From NCBI RefSeq assembly GCF_024699985.1, contig NZ_JAJONA010000001.1, forward strand, positions 2,418,001 to 2,482,000: a stretch of 64,000 nt of DNA. Direction: 5' to 3'. This DNA is from Phenylobacterium sp. J367. Its GTDB lineage: Bacteria > Pseudomonadota > Alphaproteobacteria > Caulobacterales > Caulobacteraceae. Below are positions 9,462-18,420 of this stretch, in pieces. A model generated the notes under the pieces. It made no database searches, was not told the DNA's origin, and worked only from the letters and a program-made list of their open reading frames with translations. A program made the translations under genes and the position numbers. Positions within the stretch are counted from its first letter, which is position 1. Each line of letters begins with the position of its first letter.

Positions 9462-10459
9462 ATGAGCCCGAGGTCCCACGCCCCTCCGGCCTGCCGTCCC
9501 GGCGGCCGGCTTTCCGACGCCCAGCTTTCCGACGGATCCGCAGACCCGTCGCATCCTGAACCGCGCCGGCGTCGCCTTCCTGCTCGATCTCATCGCCCTC
9601 GCCCGCAACGGCCGCCACCCGCTGGACGCCCTGCTGCTCAGCGTCACCATCCAGGCCAACGTCGCCCATATCGCCGGCCAGGCCGACCTGCAGGTGCGCC
9701 ACGCCGCCGCCGACGCCCCGCCGTCCGACGCGCAGCGCCGGCCGGTGAGCATGAATGCGCTCGCCACCTCGCTGCGCCTGCCGTTCGAGAGCGTCCGGCG
9801 GCGCATCCACAACCTCTCGGCCGCCGGCCTCTGCCAGGTGAGCGCCGAGGGCGTGGTCGTGCCCACCGCCATCCTCGCCTCGCCGGAGTACCTGACCCTG
9901 GCCTTCGCCGGCTACGAGCGCATCCGGGCCTTCCACCGCGAGCTGGTCAGCCTGGGCGCGCTGCGCGACCTGCCGCCGCCGACCGTGGACCTGGGCGACG
10001 GCATGGCGCTGGTCCGGGCGGTCGCCCGCCTCGTCACCGACTATGTGCTGCGCGCCGTCGACGGGGCCCAGACCGCGTTCGGCGACGTGATCACCTGCCT
10101 CGTCCTCCTCGAGGTGTTCCGCGGCAACACCGAGCACCTGGGCCGCGGCGCCGAGCCGGAGGACCAGCTCGGCGCTGACGGCGCCCTGGACGACCGCCAC
10201 CGCCGGCCGGTCAAGGCCGCCCAGCTCGCCCGCCGGCTGGGCCTGCCCGCCGAGACCGTCCGCCGCTACGCCGCCGCCATGGTCGAGCGCGGCTCGCTTG
10301 TCCGCACGCCGGCAGGACTGGTGGCGCCGGCGGAGGGCCTGCTGCGCGGCCACGTCATCACCTTCGTCGCCGACAACGAGCGCCACCTGCGCCGCCTGTT
10401 CACCGGCCTGTCGCAACTGGGGGGTGCTGGCGATCTGGGAGAAGCTCGACCGCGCGTGA
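9462..10459 (+). CDS. Transcriptional regulator with two winged-helix-like segments
   Basis: About 331 residues after removing two extra bases (near 9480 and in the six-G run at 10419-10424). The middle is one long frame. One HTH-like segment is SMNALATSLRLPFESVRRRI followed by LSAAGLC; a second is KAAQLARRLGLPAETVRRYA followed by VERGSLVRT. The two resemble each other, suggesting internal duplication. The N-terminal part (LLDLIALARNGRHPLDALLL) is helical. The corrected end reads VLAIWEKLDRA. No ligand domain is recognised. A composite repeat follows directly. Confidence 0.65.
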
Positions 10460-10479
10460 GGGGGCGGGACGCCGGGCGT

Positions 10480-10934
10480 CACGGGCGGGCTCGGTGCGGT
10501 CCGGGTTGGAACCACGAAGGGCGCGAAGGACACGAAAGACACGACATTGATCTGCCCCTCCTCCGCTCATCCCGGCGAAAGCCGGGATCCAGGCTGAGGA
10601 TGGGATGGAACCACGGGTTGCCCGGGCGCTGGCCGGCGGGCTCGGCGCGGTCCGGGTTTGGAACCACGGAATACACGGACCCTGGCCGGCTGGCTCGGTG
10701 CGGTCCTGTTTTGGAACCACAGAAAAGCACAGAAGGACACAGAAGGGGCGAGCCGGCCGAGGTCGGTGAGGGCTGACTCGCGCGCCTGGAAGGCGCGCAT
10801 GGTGATGGAGGCGCCAAGCCATGGGGTGGCCCGCCTTCTGTGTGGTTCTGTGTGGTTCTGTGGTTCATTCCGCGCGCACGCGGCTGCGAACTCGGCTTGG
10901 ATCCCGGCTTTCGCCGGGATGAGCGGAGTGGGGG
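10480..10934. repeat. Composite inverted-repeat element, copy B (opposite orientation to copy A)
   Basis: Read on the minus strand this has the same parts and order as 74-490. The outer hairpin repeats are at 10895-10928 and 10561-10598, the CACAGAA-type tracks at 10833-10866 and 10711-10748, and the central GCGCGCCTTCCAGGCGCGC hairpin at about 10780-10800. GTGGTTCC motifs and an extra run of short tandem GAAGGACACGAA-like units lie at about 10510-10545. It abuts the stop codon of the small gene at 10935. No coding sequence is supported. Confidence 0.75.
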
Positions 10935-11547
10935 TTAGCTGGAGTCAGCGGTTGCGGGCTCGGGTTCGGCCCGGTCCCTGCCTCGGATGTCGTAGATGAG
11001 GGTGGGGTCGGCGCCGATGGCGTCGCAGGCTTCGATGACCAGGAGGTCGAAGTCGCGGGTGAGGAAGTCGGGCTTGGCTTCCTGTTCATCGAGGAAGGCC
11101 TCGAGCCTGTCCCACATGGGATCTTCGGGCGGCGGGCGGTCGGGCTTGTCGATCCCGTCGTCGGGTAGGTTCCAGTCGGCGCCTTCGTGCTCGGACCAGA
11201 AGCAGTCGCCGACCCGGGTCCAGACGCCGTCGCGGCGCTGGTCGACGGCGAGCTCATGGGTCTGGGCCTCGGCCTTCGCCCGGGCTTCGGCGAGGTCGGC
11301 CTTCTCCCTGAGCCTTGAAGTGCAGCTCGTCCTTGTAGCGGACCAGCTTGAGTTCGAGGGCGAGCGTCTGGCGCAGGCCGCGGCTGACCCGGTGGAAGGC
11401 GGTGGCGAGGCGGACGGCGTCCTCGGGGCTCTCGGCGTTCAGCGCCCGCTGCTGCAGGTCGCGGCAGAGCTCCAGGCTCATCCCCGCGAGCGCGCGGAGC
11501 GTCACGGTGTGACGGTCTTCGGCCATGTGCTCGGGATCGACGGACAT
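10935..11547 (-). CDS. Small conserved protein, paralogue of the gene at the window start
   Basis: About 203 residues after removing one extra base near 11312. It starts MSVDPEHMAEDRHTVTLRAL; a helical region (SLELCRDLQQRALNAESPED, then RLATAFHRVSRGLRQTLALE) is followed by a charged segment (REKADLAEARAKAEAQ) and an acidic C-terminal part ending LIYDIRGRDR and EPEPATADSS. The function is not recognised. Its last residues are nearly identical to the peptide ending at position 73, and both stops are followed directly by the same composite repeat. Confidence 0.7.
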
Positions 11548-11597
11548 GAGAACGAAACGAGAACATACGGAGCCGGCAAAGTCAAGGTTTTTCGGCT

Positions 11598-11717
11598 GCA
11601 GGCCCTCTCCCTACCCTCTCCCTCTCCGCTGCGCGGGGGGAGAGGAGGTGATGGCTTTGACTCTCAGCTCCACTCCTCTCCCCCCGGGGCGAAGCCCGAG
11701 AGGGAGAGGGTAGGGAG
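11598..11717. repeat. Dispersed CTCTCCC-type inverted repeat
   Basis: CCCTCTCCCTACCCTCTCCC starts at about 11600 and leads into a GGGGGGAGAGGAG hairpin. The approximate reverse complement ends at 11717 (GAGAGGGAGAGGGTAGGGAG). A second copy of the left half lies at 49781-49840. The gap of about 257 bases between genes here holds nothing else I can see. Confidence 0.6.
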
Positions 11718-11804
11718 TGGGCTGGGAGCCGGCGCGGAAAGGATGACGGCGAGGGGGCGACCTGGCCCCCTCGCTCGCGCCGCAGGGCGTGCTAGGGAGG
11801 CGGG

Positions 11805-12636
11805 ATGATCGCGACGACCGAGGCCTATGGACTGACCTTCGCCTATCCGGCCCACGACACCGCGGTGGGCGCGTGCCTTCGGGAATACGGCGAGTTCTCG
11901 CGTCCCGGCGTGACCCTCGCGGCCCAGCTCGCGCGCGGCCGGACGTTCCTGGACGTGGGCGCCAACATCGGGGCCTTCACCCTGCCGGTCGCCCGGTCCG
12001 CCCGGTCGGTGGTGGCGATCGAGGCGCACGCCGGGCTGGCCGGCCTGTTGCAGCGGAACGTCGAGGCCAACGGGCTGGGCAACGTCCGGGTGGTGAGCGC
12101 CGCGGCCGGCGCCGCGCCCGGCCGGGCGGACTTTCCGGACCCGCCGCTGGAGTCCGCCCGCAATTTCGGCGCGCTGAGCTTCGCCGACGCCGAGCTGCCG
12201 CGCGCCGCCGTCGACGTGGTGGCGCTGGACGAGGTGGCGCCGCCCGACACCGCCTTCGTGAAGATCGACGTGGAGGGCCACGAGCGCGAGGTGCTGCGGG
12301 GGCGCCCGGCGGCTGCTCGCCGAGGGGCGGCCGCGCTGGCTGGTGGAGTACTCCGATCCGGGCCTGACCGAGGTGTTCGCGAACGCCGGCTACCGCGCCT
12401 ACTGGTTCTTCGACCCGTTCGTGACCCCCAGGGGCGCCGAAGAAGCGATGGCGGCGGGGCTACCGGGGCAACCTCTACCTGTTCACCGTGCCGGCCGGCG
12501 CGCCGGGCGCCCGTCGGCATGGTGGAGGCGAAGCCCGGCGATCCGCCGCCGACCAACACCCTGGGGTTCGAGTACCTGCGGGCGTTCGGCATGTCGCCCC
12601 GGGGCCGATGGCGGGGGACCGGGGGGGATAGGATGA
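11805..12636 (+). CDS. FkbM family methyltransferase
   Basis: A SAM-dependent methyltransferase. Motif I is TFLDVGANIGAFTLPVA and later FVKIDVEGHEREVL is the FkbM signature. The frame must advance by one base near 12300 (a G-run), near 12455 and near 12510; the corrected middle reads LLAEGRPRWLVEYSDPG and GYRGNLYLFTVP. The last residues are Gly/Pro-rich and uncertain. A TGA at 12634-12636 overlaps the plsY start as ATGA, the likely true end, while a TAG at 12629 is the alternative. The substrate is unknown. Confidence 0.75.
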
Positions 12637-13255
12637 CCGTCTGGATCGTGGCTGCGGCGGCGCTCGCCGCCGCCTACCTGCTGGGGGCGATCCCGACGGC
12701 GTGGCTGGCGGGACGCTGGCTCAAGGGATCGACATCCGCGAGCACGGCTCGGGGTCGGTGGGGGCCACCAACGCGCTGCGCACGCTGGGGCCGGGGCCGG
12801 GGCTTGGCGTGCTGGCGGTCGACCTCGGAAAGGGGATCTGCGCCGTGACCCTGATGCGGGGGCTGCTGGGCTGGGCCGGGGCGACGCCGGGCTGGACGGC
12901 CTGGGCCGTGGCGCTGGCGGGGCTGGCCGCGCTGGTGGGCCACAGCCGCTCGGTCTTCCTGGGTTTCACCGGCGGCAAGTCCGCGGCGACGGGGCTGGGC
13001 GTGCTGGCCGCCCTGGCCTGGCCGGTGGCGCTCGGCGCGGCGGCGGTGGTGGCGGTCGTGCTGGCCGTCTGGCGGATCATGTCGCTGGCGTCGATGGCCG
13101 GCGCCGTGGCGGCGGTGGGGCTGGTGTGGATGCTGGAGACGCCGCTCCCGACCCGGCTGCTGGTCACCGTGGGGGCGGTCTATGTGGTGGCGCGCCACCG
13201 GGCGAACGTGCGCCGGCTGCTGGCGGGGATGGAGCCGCGGGTGGGGGCGGGGTGA
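12633..13255 (+). CDS. plsY: Glycerol-3-phosphate acyltransferase PlsY
   Basis: About 207 residues after restoring one missing base near 12727. PlsY transfers the acyl group from acyl-phosphate to glycerol-3-phosphate in the inner membrane, the first step of phospholipid synthesis. The N-terminal helix ends AYLLGAIPTAWL, followed by the motif IDIREHGSGSVGATNALRT, then GHSRSVFLGFTGGKSAATGLG, both hallmark PlsY loops, with about five membrane helices in all. Probably coupled to the preceding methyltransferase. As an essential-type gene, its break is probably a sequence error. Confidence 0.9.
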
Positions 13256-14640
13256 GATAGGATGCCATGATCCGAGGCAGTCAACGATGACCTAAGCTTG
13301 AAGCAAAGATATATTCTGATAGACCTCACGGTTTAGTTACGGACCCGCGTTTATTGAAATATCGAACCGTAGATTTTTCAGTCTTTAGTTTATCCTTCCA
13401 GTCTGGGATGAGATCTTGTAAGCTAACGGCTTCTTTCTTTACAATTATAGTGACTTTTGCAGAAAAGTCTAGCGGCGCAGCAATAGAGTCGCTGTACAGC
13501 TTACCATTGATAGATATAATCGACGATTTATCCGTAGAAATATAGATGGGTGGCTTTAGGAGTCGCATGCGTTGGGGCTGGATCGCATCCCATTGCATCG
13601 TCAATTTCCATTCGTTACCGATCTTTCTTAGCCCTTCGGACTCATATTCTTCCAATATTTCTTGTACGTGAGAATGGGTGCTCGAATACTGCTTATCAAG
13701 CAACGTACTATATAATAGATAATTCCAAGAGTTGCTCTGGATGCTTGTGGATATCTTTGCGGAAGATTCGCTTGATGTAATTGTGGCTTCAATGAACAAA
13801 TTTCTGATTGCAGCCGATGTCGCATTTTCGAATCCAAATATGACCGGATGGGTCATTTCAAATTCTCGACGTTGTTGGATTAACTCTCTTATTTCCTGAC
13901 GATCTTTTCTGGAACCTCGCTGAGATCGGCCACGGAGTGATCGTAGATTGTGGCGCTAAGTTCAGCGCCGGCGGGCAATTTAGTTTCAGTAGATATAAGA
14001 GAAAAAGAAACGGGAGGTGGGCCAGAGGTTTCCCGTCGTTGGAGTTCGCGTACTTTTAACTCGAGTTGTCGACTAATTTTCTCGCGAAAATCGGTAAGGC
14101 TCTTGTAGCTTTCTACAAGCCCTTGAGGATAAGTATTCTTCTTGAATTTCTTTAGCTTCTCAACCTGTTCCAAGTCAATGGTTTCTGGATCTACAGGTAT
14201 TCGAGAGAAATATAGCATGACCGGCTTGCCAGCCTTGCCTACCCGATCAATTTCCTCAAGAGTTCCGCTATCAGCCTTTCCAGTAGGTGAGCCGATACGC
14301 GTCCAGAAAATGCCAACGAGTAGATCGCAGTCATCTACGATAGCGCGGTTGATGACTTCCTGAGGCCTGACGCCGTATTCCGGCGCGGAGTGGGTCTCCC
14401 AGCGAAGTGGCAATAGGACTATCTTGCGGCTAGCGGAGTGAAGGTCGTTCCACGACTGGATGGTGGCGGCCACCATCTCCCTCTCGTCATCGACATCCGA
14501 TGGAGATGCGATCAAAACGCGAAATACCTTCGCTTCATAGGGCAAGAGAGGGACCTCCGTTTTCTCCGCTATATTCTATCTCCTACACAAGCTAACATCC
14601 AGACTGCGATCCACGTGCGGCGTTAGAGACTAGAAGTGAG
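13256..14640. other. AT-rich island between plsY and rpsD
   Basis: Composition drops sharply: 13321-13380 counts 25 G/C in 60 bases (about 42%), against 47 of 60 in the plsY line 12961-13020. The low-GC stretch covers one gene and its flanks and returns to high GC in the region before rpsD. No integrase, transposase, tRNA or clear direct repeats were seen at the borders. Acquisition by transfer is inferred from composition alone. Confidence 0.7.
13326..14545 (-). CDS. DUF4062-type protein with unrecognised C-terminal domain (one frame change)
   Basis: The N-terminal part carries FRVLIASPSDVDDEREMV, the DUF4062 signature. It is followed by WETHSAPEYGVRPQEVIN, DDCDLLVGIFWTRIGSPTG, SGTLEEIDRV and GKPVMLYFS, a Rossmann/TIR-like layout often found in NTPase and putative immune proteins. 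A missing A in the short run near 13899 would join it to the next frame through KDRQEIRELIQQRREFEM, giving about 406 residues. The last 180 residues match nothing I know. The start is TTG with GGAGG eight bases upstream. Codon use (ATA, AAA, TTA) differs strongly from neighbours. If the frame change is real, the N-terminal domain is a separate 218-residue protein. Confidence 0.7.
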
Positions 14641-15081
14641 CTGGGTAAATCTTGTGGGTTGAAATCCGAGAAGCGGATCGGATCAAAGCTCGCTGCTGCA
14701 GCGCGGCCGCAGCGGAATGCAAGGCCTCGTCGCCGCTGCACCTCGGGTCCGAACCGTGTAGTCCGCGAAGCATCTTGATCGACATCTCTTCACGAACCGT
14801 GCCGCACGCTCAATAAGGTTCCCGTCCGAAGAGATGGTGCCGCTGGCGGTTGGGCAGTGGCTGCGGTGACTAGTCTCCGGGTACAGTAATAGGCAGGAGC
14901 GGCCGGTCTCAAAACGGGCCCCGCCTTGACCTCCCACCACTCCCCATCATAACCGCGCCCTTCCAGCCGCCGGGTTCGCCCGGAGGGCTCGGATATCCAT
15001 GACGGATCGACGCGGACGCCGCCGTTGCAATCGTGCTCCCACTCGCGGGGGCGCCGGCCCGGGTCAGATGAAGAGTGACTG
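14546..15081. other. Gap before rpsD with no supported gene
   Basis: A transition from AT-rich to GC-rich sequence. Minus-strand open frames exist (for example 14790-15137, containing WEHDCNGGVRVDPSW and GYDGEWWEVKAGPVL), but none has a good start or family resemblance and one overlaps rpsD. The rpsD promoter must lie here; I cannot place it. No tRNA-like structure was recognised. Confidence 0.5.
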
Positions 15082-15700
15082 ATGTCCAAGCGCCATAGCG
15101 CCAAGTACAAGCTCGACCGCCGGATGGGCGAAAACATCTGGGGTCGCCCGAAGTCCCCCGATCAACAGCCGCGCCTACGGCCCGGGCCAGCACGGCCAGC
15201 GCCGCAAGAGCAAGGTGTCAGACTTCGGCCTGCAGCTCCGCGCCAAGCAGAAGCTGAAGGGCTACTACGGCAACCTGACCGAGAAGCAGTTCTCCAAGAT
15301 CTACGAAGAGGCCGCGCGCCGTAAGGGCAACACCTCCGAGAACCTGATCGCGCTGCTGGAAAGCCGCCTGGACGCGGTGGTCTATCGCGCCAAGTTCGTG
15401 CCGACCCCGTTCGCCGCGCGCCAGTTCGTCAACCACGGCCACGTGCTGGTCAACGGCAAGCGCGTGAACATCCCGTCGTACCGCGTGAAGCCGGGCGACG
15501 TGGTGTCGGTGCGCGAGCGTTCGCGCAACATGGCCCTGGTGCTGGAAGCCCTGCAGTCGTCCGAGCGCGACCACCCCGACTACATCACCGTCGACACCAA
15601 GGCGATGGCGGCCACCTATGTGCGCATGCCGGAACTGGCCGAGGTGCCGTACCCGGTGAAGATGGAGCCCAACCTCGTCATCGAATTCTACGCGTCGTAA
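15082..15700 (+). CDS. rpsD: 30S ribosomal protein S4
   Basis: 205 residues after removing one C from the five-C run at 15155-15159. The frame before reads [20 protein letters not shown] and after reads [20 protein letters not shown]. The rest includes the S4 RNA-binding domain ([20 protein letters not shown], then [20 protein letters not shown]) and ends [11 protein letters not shown]4 is a primary 16S rRNA binder and is essential, so the break is almost certainly a sequence error. A terminator follows at 15741-15767. Confidence 0.95.
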
Positions 15701-15740
15701 CCGGCGCCGAATTCGAGCCGAAAGCTCAGAGATTTGCGAA

Positions 15741-15767
15741 GGCCCCGGAGCGATCCGGGGCCTTTTT
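15741..15767 (+). terminator. Rho-independent terminator after rpsD
   Basis: GGCCCCGG and CCGGGGCC arms with a short loop are followed by five Ts, about 40 bases after the rpsD stop. Textbook form. Confidence 0.9.
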
Positions 15768-15835
15768 GCTTTGGGGCCACGAGCCCACGAACGGGGTTCT
15801 CGTTCCGGGCTCGCTGTGGCGGGAGTGCGGGGCAC

Positions 15836-16204
15836 ATGAATCGCCGGATGTTCGTCCTCTCCGCCCTGGCCGCCACGGGTTGCGCGACGGTTCCGGCCGA
15901 GGCGCCCGCGCCGCCGGTTCTGGCGCCTGGCGAGACGCTGCCGGAGCTGGAGGCGGTGAGCGCCGTTGTCGGGCGCGAGGGGCTCAGGCTCACCGTGGCG
16001 TCGAACGGGTGCACAGGGAAGGCGGACTGGGCGGTGTGGCGCGAGCCCCGGGGAGAGGCCGTGGCGCTGGCGTTCGCGCGTCGGCGGCTGGACCTCTGCC
16101 GCGGGCTGCCCGGCGGGACGGCGGAGCTGGCGTATTCGTGGCCGGAGCTGGGGATTGCGCCGGGCGCGCGGATCGTGCTCCTCAACCCGTCTCATGAGCC
16201 CTGA
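15836..16204 (+). CDS. Small putative lipoprotein
   Basis: 122 residues. The N-terminus MNRRMFVLSALAATGC is a short lipoprotein signal with a lipobox-like AATGC. Three further Cys follow (NGCTGK and LDLCRG among them). The C-terminal part WPELGIAPGARIVLLNP is typical of small conserved secreted proteins of unknown function. Its last 11 bases overlap the start of the next gene, so they are probably co-translated. Confidence 0.65.
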   Translation: MNRRMFVLSALAATGCATVPAEAPAPPVLAPGETLPELEAVSAVVGREGLRLTVASNGCTGKADWAVWREPRGEAVALAFARRRLDLCRGLPGGTAELAYSWPELGIAPGARIVLLNPSHEP

Positions 16205-16643
16205 TCTCGCCGAGACCCTGGCGCGCCTCGCCGAGGCGACGCCGGACCTGCAGGACGACTGGTGGCTGATCGGCAGCGCGGCCATGGCGCTTAGCGGCGC
16301 CGCCCCGATCACCGTGGCCGACGTGGACCTGCTGGTCTCGCCCCGGGACGCGTTCGCGCTGGCGCGGCGCTGGCGGGCGCCCATCCGGCCGGCGGCGCCC
16401 AATCCGCGCTTCCGCTCCGAGGTCTATTTCCAGTGGGACGCGCCGCCCGTGCCGGTGGACGTGATGGCCGGCTTCCACGTGATGACGCCGGACGGCTGGC
16501 GGCCGCTGGTCCCGAGAACGCGGGTGGCGGTGGCGGGGGTGTTCACGCCGAGCGTCGCGGAGCAGCTGGAGATCCTGGCCCTGTTCGGGCGGGAGAAGGA
16601 CCACGCCCGGGCGGCGCTGCTGAGGCCGCTGCTGCGGGACTAG
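16194..16643 (+). CDS. Nucleotidyltransferase-fold protein (AbiEii/DUF6036-like)
   Basis: 149 residues. WWLIGSAAMALSG followed by VADVDLLVSP matches the nucleotidyltransferase core (Gly-Ser, then a D-x-D pair) seen in AbiEii-type and other minimal NTases. PVPVDVMAGFH could supply the third acidic residue. No partner antitoxin or substrate gene is adjacent. It overlaps the upstream lipoprotein and converges on the thioesterase with a 4-base overlap. The activity is inferred. Confidence 0.6.
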   Translation: MSPDLAETLARLAEATPDLQDDWWLIGSAAMALSGAAPITVADVDLLVSPRDAFALARRWRAPIRPAAPNPRFRSEVYFQWDAPPVPVDVMAGFHVMTPDGWRPLVPRTRVAVAGVFTPSVAEQLEILALFGREKDHARAALLRPLLRD

Positions 16644-17059
16644 GCGAACATCTCCAGCATCCAGGGCAGCACGCGCTTCGGGCGGCCGGTGGCCTGGTCG
16701 ATGAGCACCCAGGTGGTGCGGACCTGGGCGCACATGGCGCCGTCGGGGCCGTCGATGCGGATGAAGCGGTCGAAGCGGGGGCCTTCCGCCGTGTCGGCGA
16801 CCCAGGTGCGGCCGGTCGCGGTCTCGCCGAGGAGGAGGGCGCGGCGGTAGTCGATCTCGTGGCGCAGCGCGATCCAGGCCCATTGGGCGCGGGCCTCGGC
16901 CGGGGCCAGGCTGTCCCAGTGGGCGATGGCGAGGTCCTGGGCCCAGCCCAGATAGACCACGTTGTTCACATGGCCGTTGGCGTCGATGTGCTCGGGACGG
17001 GGCTCGAACGCCTGGGTGAAGACCTGCCGGCCCTCGGGCGGTTCGAGCAGCCGGGTCAA
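16640..17059 (-). CDS. Acyl-CoA thioesterase (4HBT hotdog family)
   Basis: 139 residues with the hotdog-fold active-site segment HIDANGHVNNVVYLGW, where the Asn/His region lies on the central helix of YbgC/FadM-type enzymes. It hydrolyses acyl-CoA thioesters in the cytoplasm; the chain length cannot be told. IDYRRALLLGE and TTWVLIDQATGRPKRV are typical later strands. The frame is intact. It lies 10 bases downstream of grxD on the same strand, so it is probably in the bolA-grxD transcript. Confidence 0.85.
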   Translation of the reverse strand: MTRLLEPPEGRQVFTQAFEPRPEHIDANGHVNNVVYLGWAQDLAIAHWDSLAPAEARAQWAWIALRHEIDYRRALLLGETATGRTWVADTAEGPRFDRFIRIDGPDGAMCAQVRTTWVLIDQATGRPKRVLPWMLEMFA

Positions 17060-17069
17060 GGCTCCGGCC

Positions 17070-17420
<351 letters not shown>

Positions 17421-17504
17421 CGGGTCGCCCTTTCGGCGCGGGAATTCAGTGGCCAAGAGCTAGGGACGCGGGCCCCCAGGGTCAAGCGCGTCAGGACCGC
17501 GCGA

Positions 17505-17737
17505 TCAGGCCGGCGCGCTAGTCTCCAGGGCGAGCGCGTGGAGCTCGCCGCCCATCTTGCCCTTCAGCGCGGCGTAGACGAGCTGGTGCTGCCTGACGCG
17601 CGGCAGGCCGGCGAAGGCCGGGGAGACGATGCGGGCGCGGTAGTGGTCGTTGTCGCCGGCGAGGTCGGTGATCTCGATCTCGGCGTCGGGGAAGCCTCGC
17701 GGAGCGCGGCTTCCAGGTCGGGCTGGGTCATCGGCAT
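17505..17737 (-). CDS. BolA family protein
   Basis: About 77 residues after restoring one missing base near 17690. It starts MPMTQPDLEAALREA and continues FPDAEIEITDLAGDNDHYRA, then LPRVRQHQLVYAALKGKMGG and ELHALALET. The His in RQHQLVY and the DHY segment match the BolA fold that ligands iron-sulfur clusters with CGFS glutaredoxins. It is short and frame-broken, so easily missed by automatic calling. It lies 85 bases upstream of grxD on the same strand. Confidence 0.85.
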
Positions 17738-17757
17738 GGGCGGGACTTAGGCTGAGG

Positions 17758-18372
17758 TCAGCCGAAGGTCCAGAGGAGGCCGACGCCGAACACCGCCATC
17801 ACCGCGGCGGCGAGGCGGTCCAGCGACACGCTGGGCGCGGGCGTAGGAGGCCGCGGCGGCGCGCGTGGAGAACAGCCACGCCAGGGCCAGGCACCAGACG
17901 AGGCAGGTCGTGCAGACCACGCCGACGGCGGCGAGGTGCATCCACCCGGGCTGTCCGGGCCGACGTAGGCCGAGAAGATCGAGGCGAAGAACAGCACCGA
18001 CTTGGGGTTGGTCAGGCAGATGGCGAAGCCGGTCCAGAACGCCCCGCCGGCCGGCGGCGGGCCGTCCTCGGCGATGGACTCGGGCTCGGCCCGCCAGAGG
18101 GTGAAGGCGAACCACAGGAGGTAGAGGCCGCCGGCGATGCGGAGCGCCTGGTAGAGCCAGGGGACCGCGGCGAGCAGGGCGGCCAGCCCGATCATCGCCG
18201 CCAGGCACCAGACCACGCAGCCGAGGGTGGTCCCCAGCGCCGCGGCCACGGCGGCCGCGCGGCCGCGGCGCATGGCCATGCGGATGATCAGGAAGTTGGT
18301 CGGCCCGGGGATCAGCGAGGTGGCGATCGAGACCGCCAGCAGCGAGCCGAGGGCGAGGAGGTGGGCGTCCAT
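17758..18372 (-). CDS. LysE/RhtB family amino-acid exporter
   Basis: 204 residues and about six membrane helices. The N-terminal LIPGPTNFLIIRMAMRRGR is the LysE signature. The frame is displaced between about 17960 (one base missing) and about 17838 (one base extra), where the corrected reading is QPGWMHLAAVGVVCTTCLVW. The two shifts compensate, so start and stop frames agree. The substrate is unknown. It lies on the same strand upstream of bolA. Confidence 0.85.
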   Translation of the reverse strand: MDAHLLALGSLLAVSIATSLIPGPTNFLIIRMAMRRGRAAAVAAALGTTLGCVVWCLAAMIGLAALLAAVPWLYQALRIAGGLYLLWFAFTLWRAEPESIAEDGPPPAGGAFWTGFAICLTNPKSVLFFASIFSAYVGPDSPGGCTSPPSAWSARPASSGAWPWRGCSPRAPPRPPTPAPSVSLDRLAAAVMAVFGVGLLWTFG

Positions 18373-18420
18373 CGCCGCTCAGTAGCCGAGTCTCGCTGAC
18401 AGGGGGTGTCAGCATTCCCC

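Noticed and set aside
13326..13856. The C-terminal part of the DUF4062 gene as a separate gene
   Set aside because: One missing A joins it smoothly to the upstream frame through a helical, charged linker; no RBS precedes its first ATG.
14640..14665. A T-loop-like GGGTTGAAATCC suggesting a tRNA at the island edge
   Set aside because: No matching acceptor, D or anticodon stem could be found upstream.
14683..15137. Minus-strand frames before rpsD
   Set aside because: No good start or family resemblance, and one overlaps the rpsD start.
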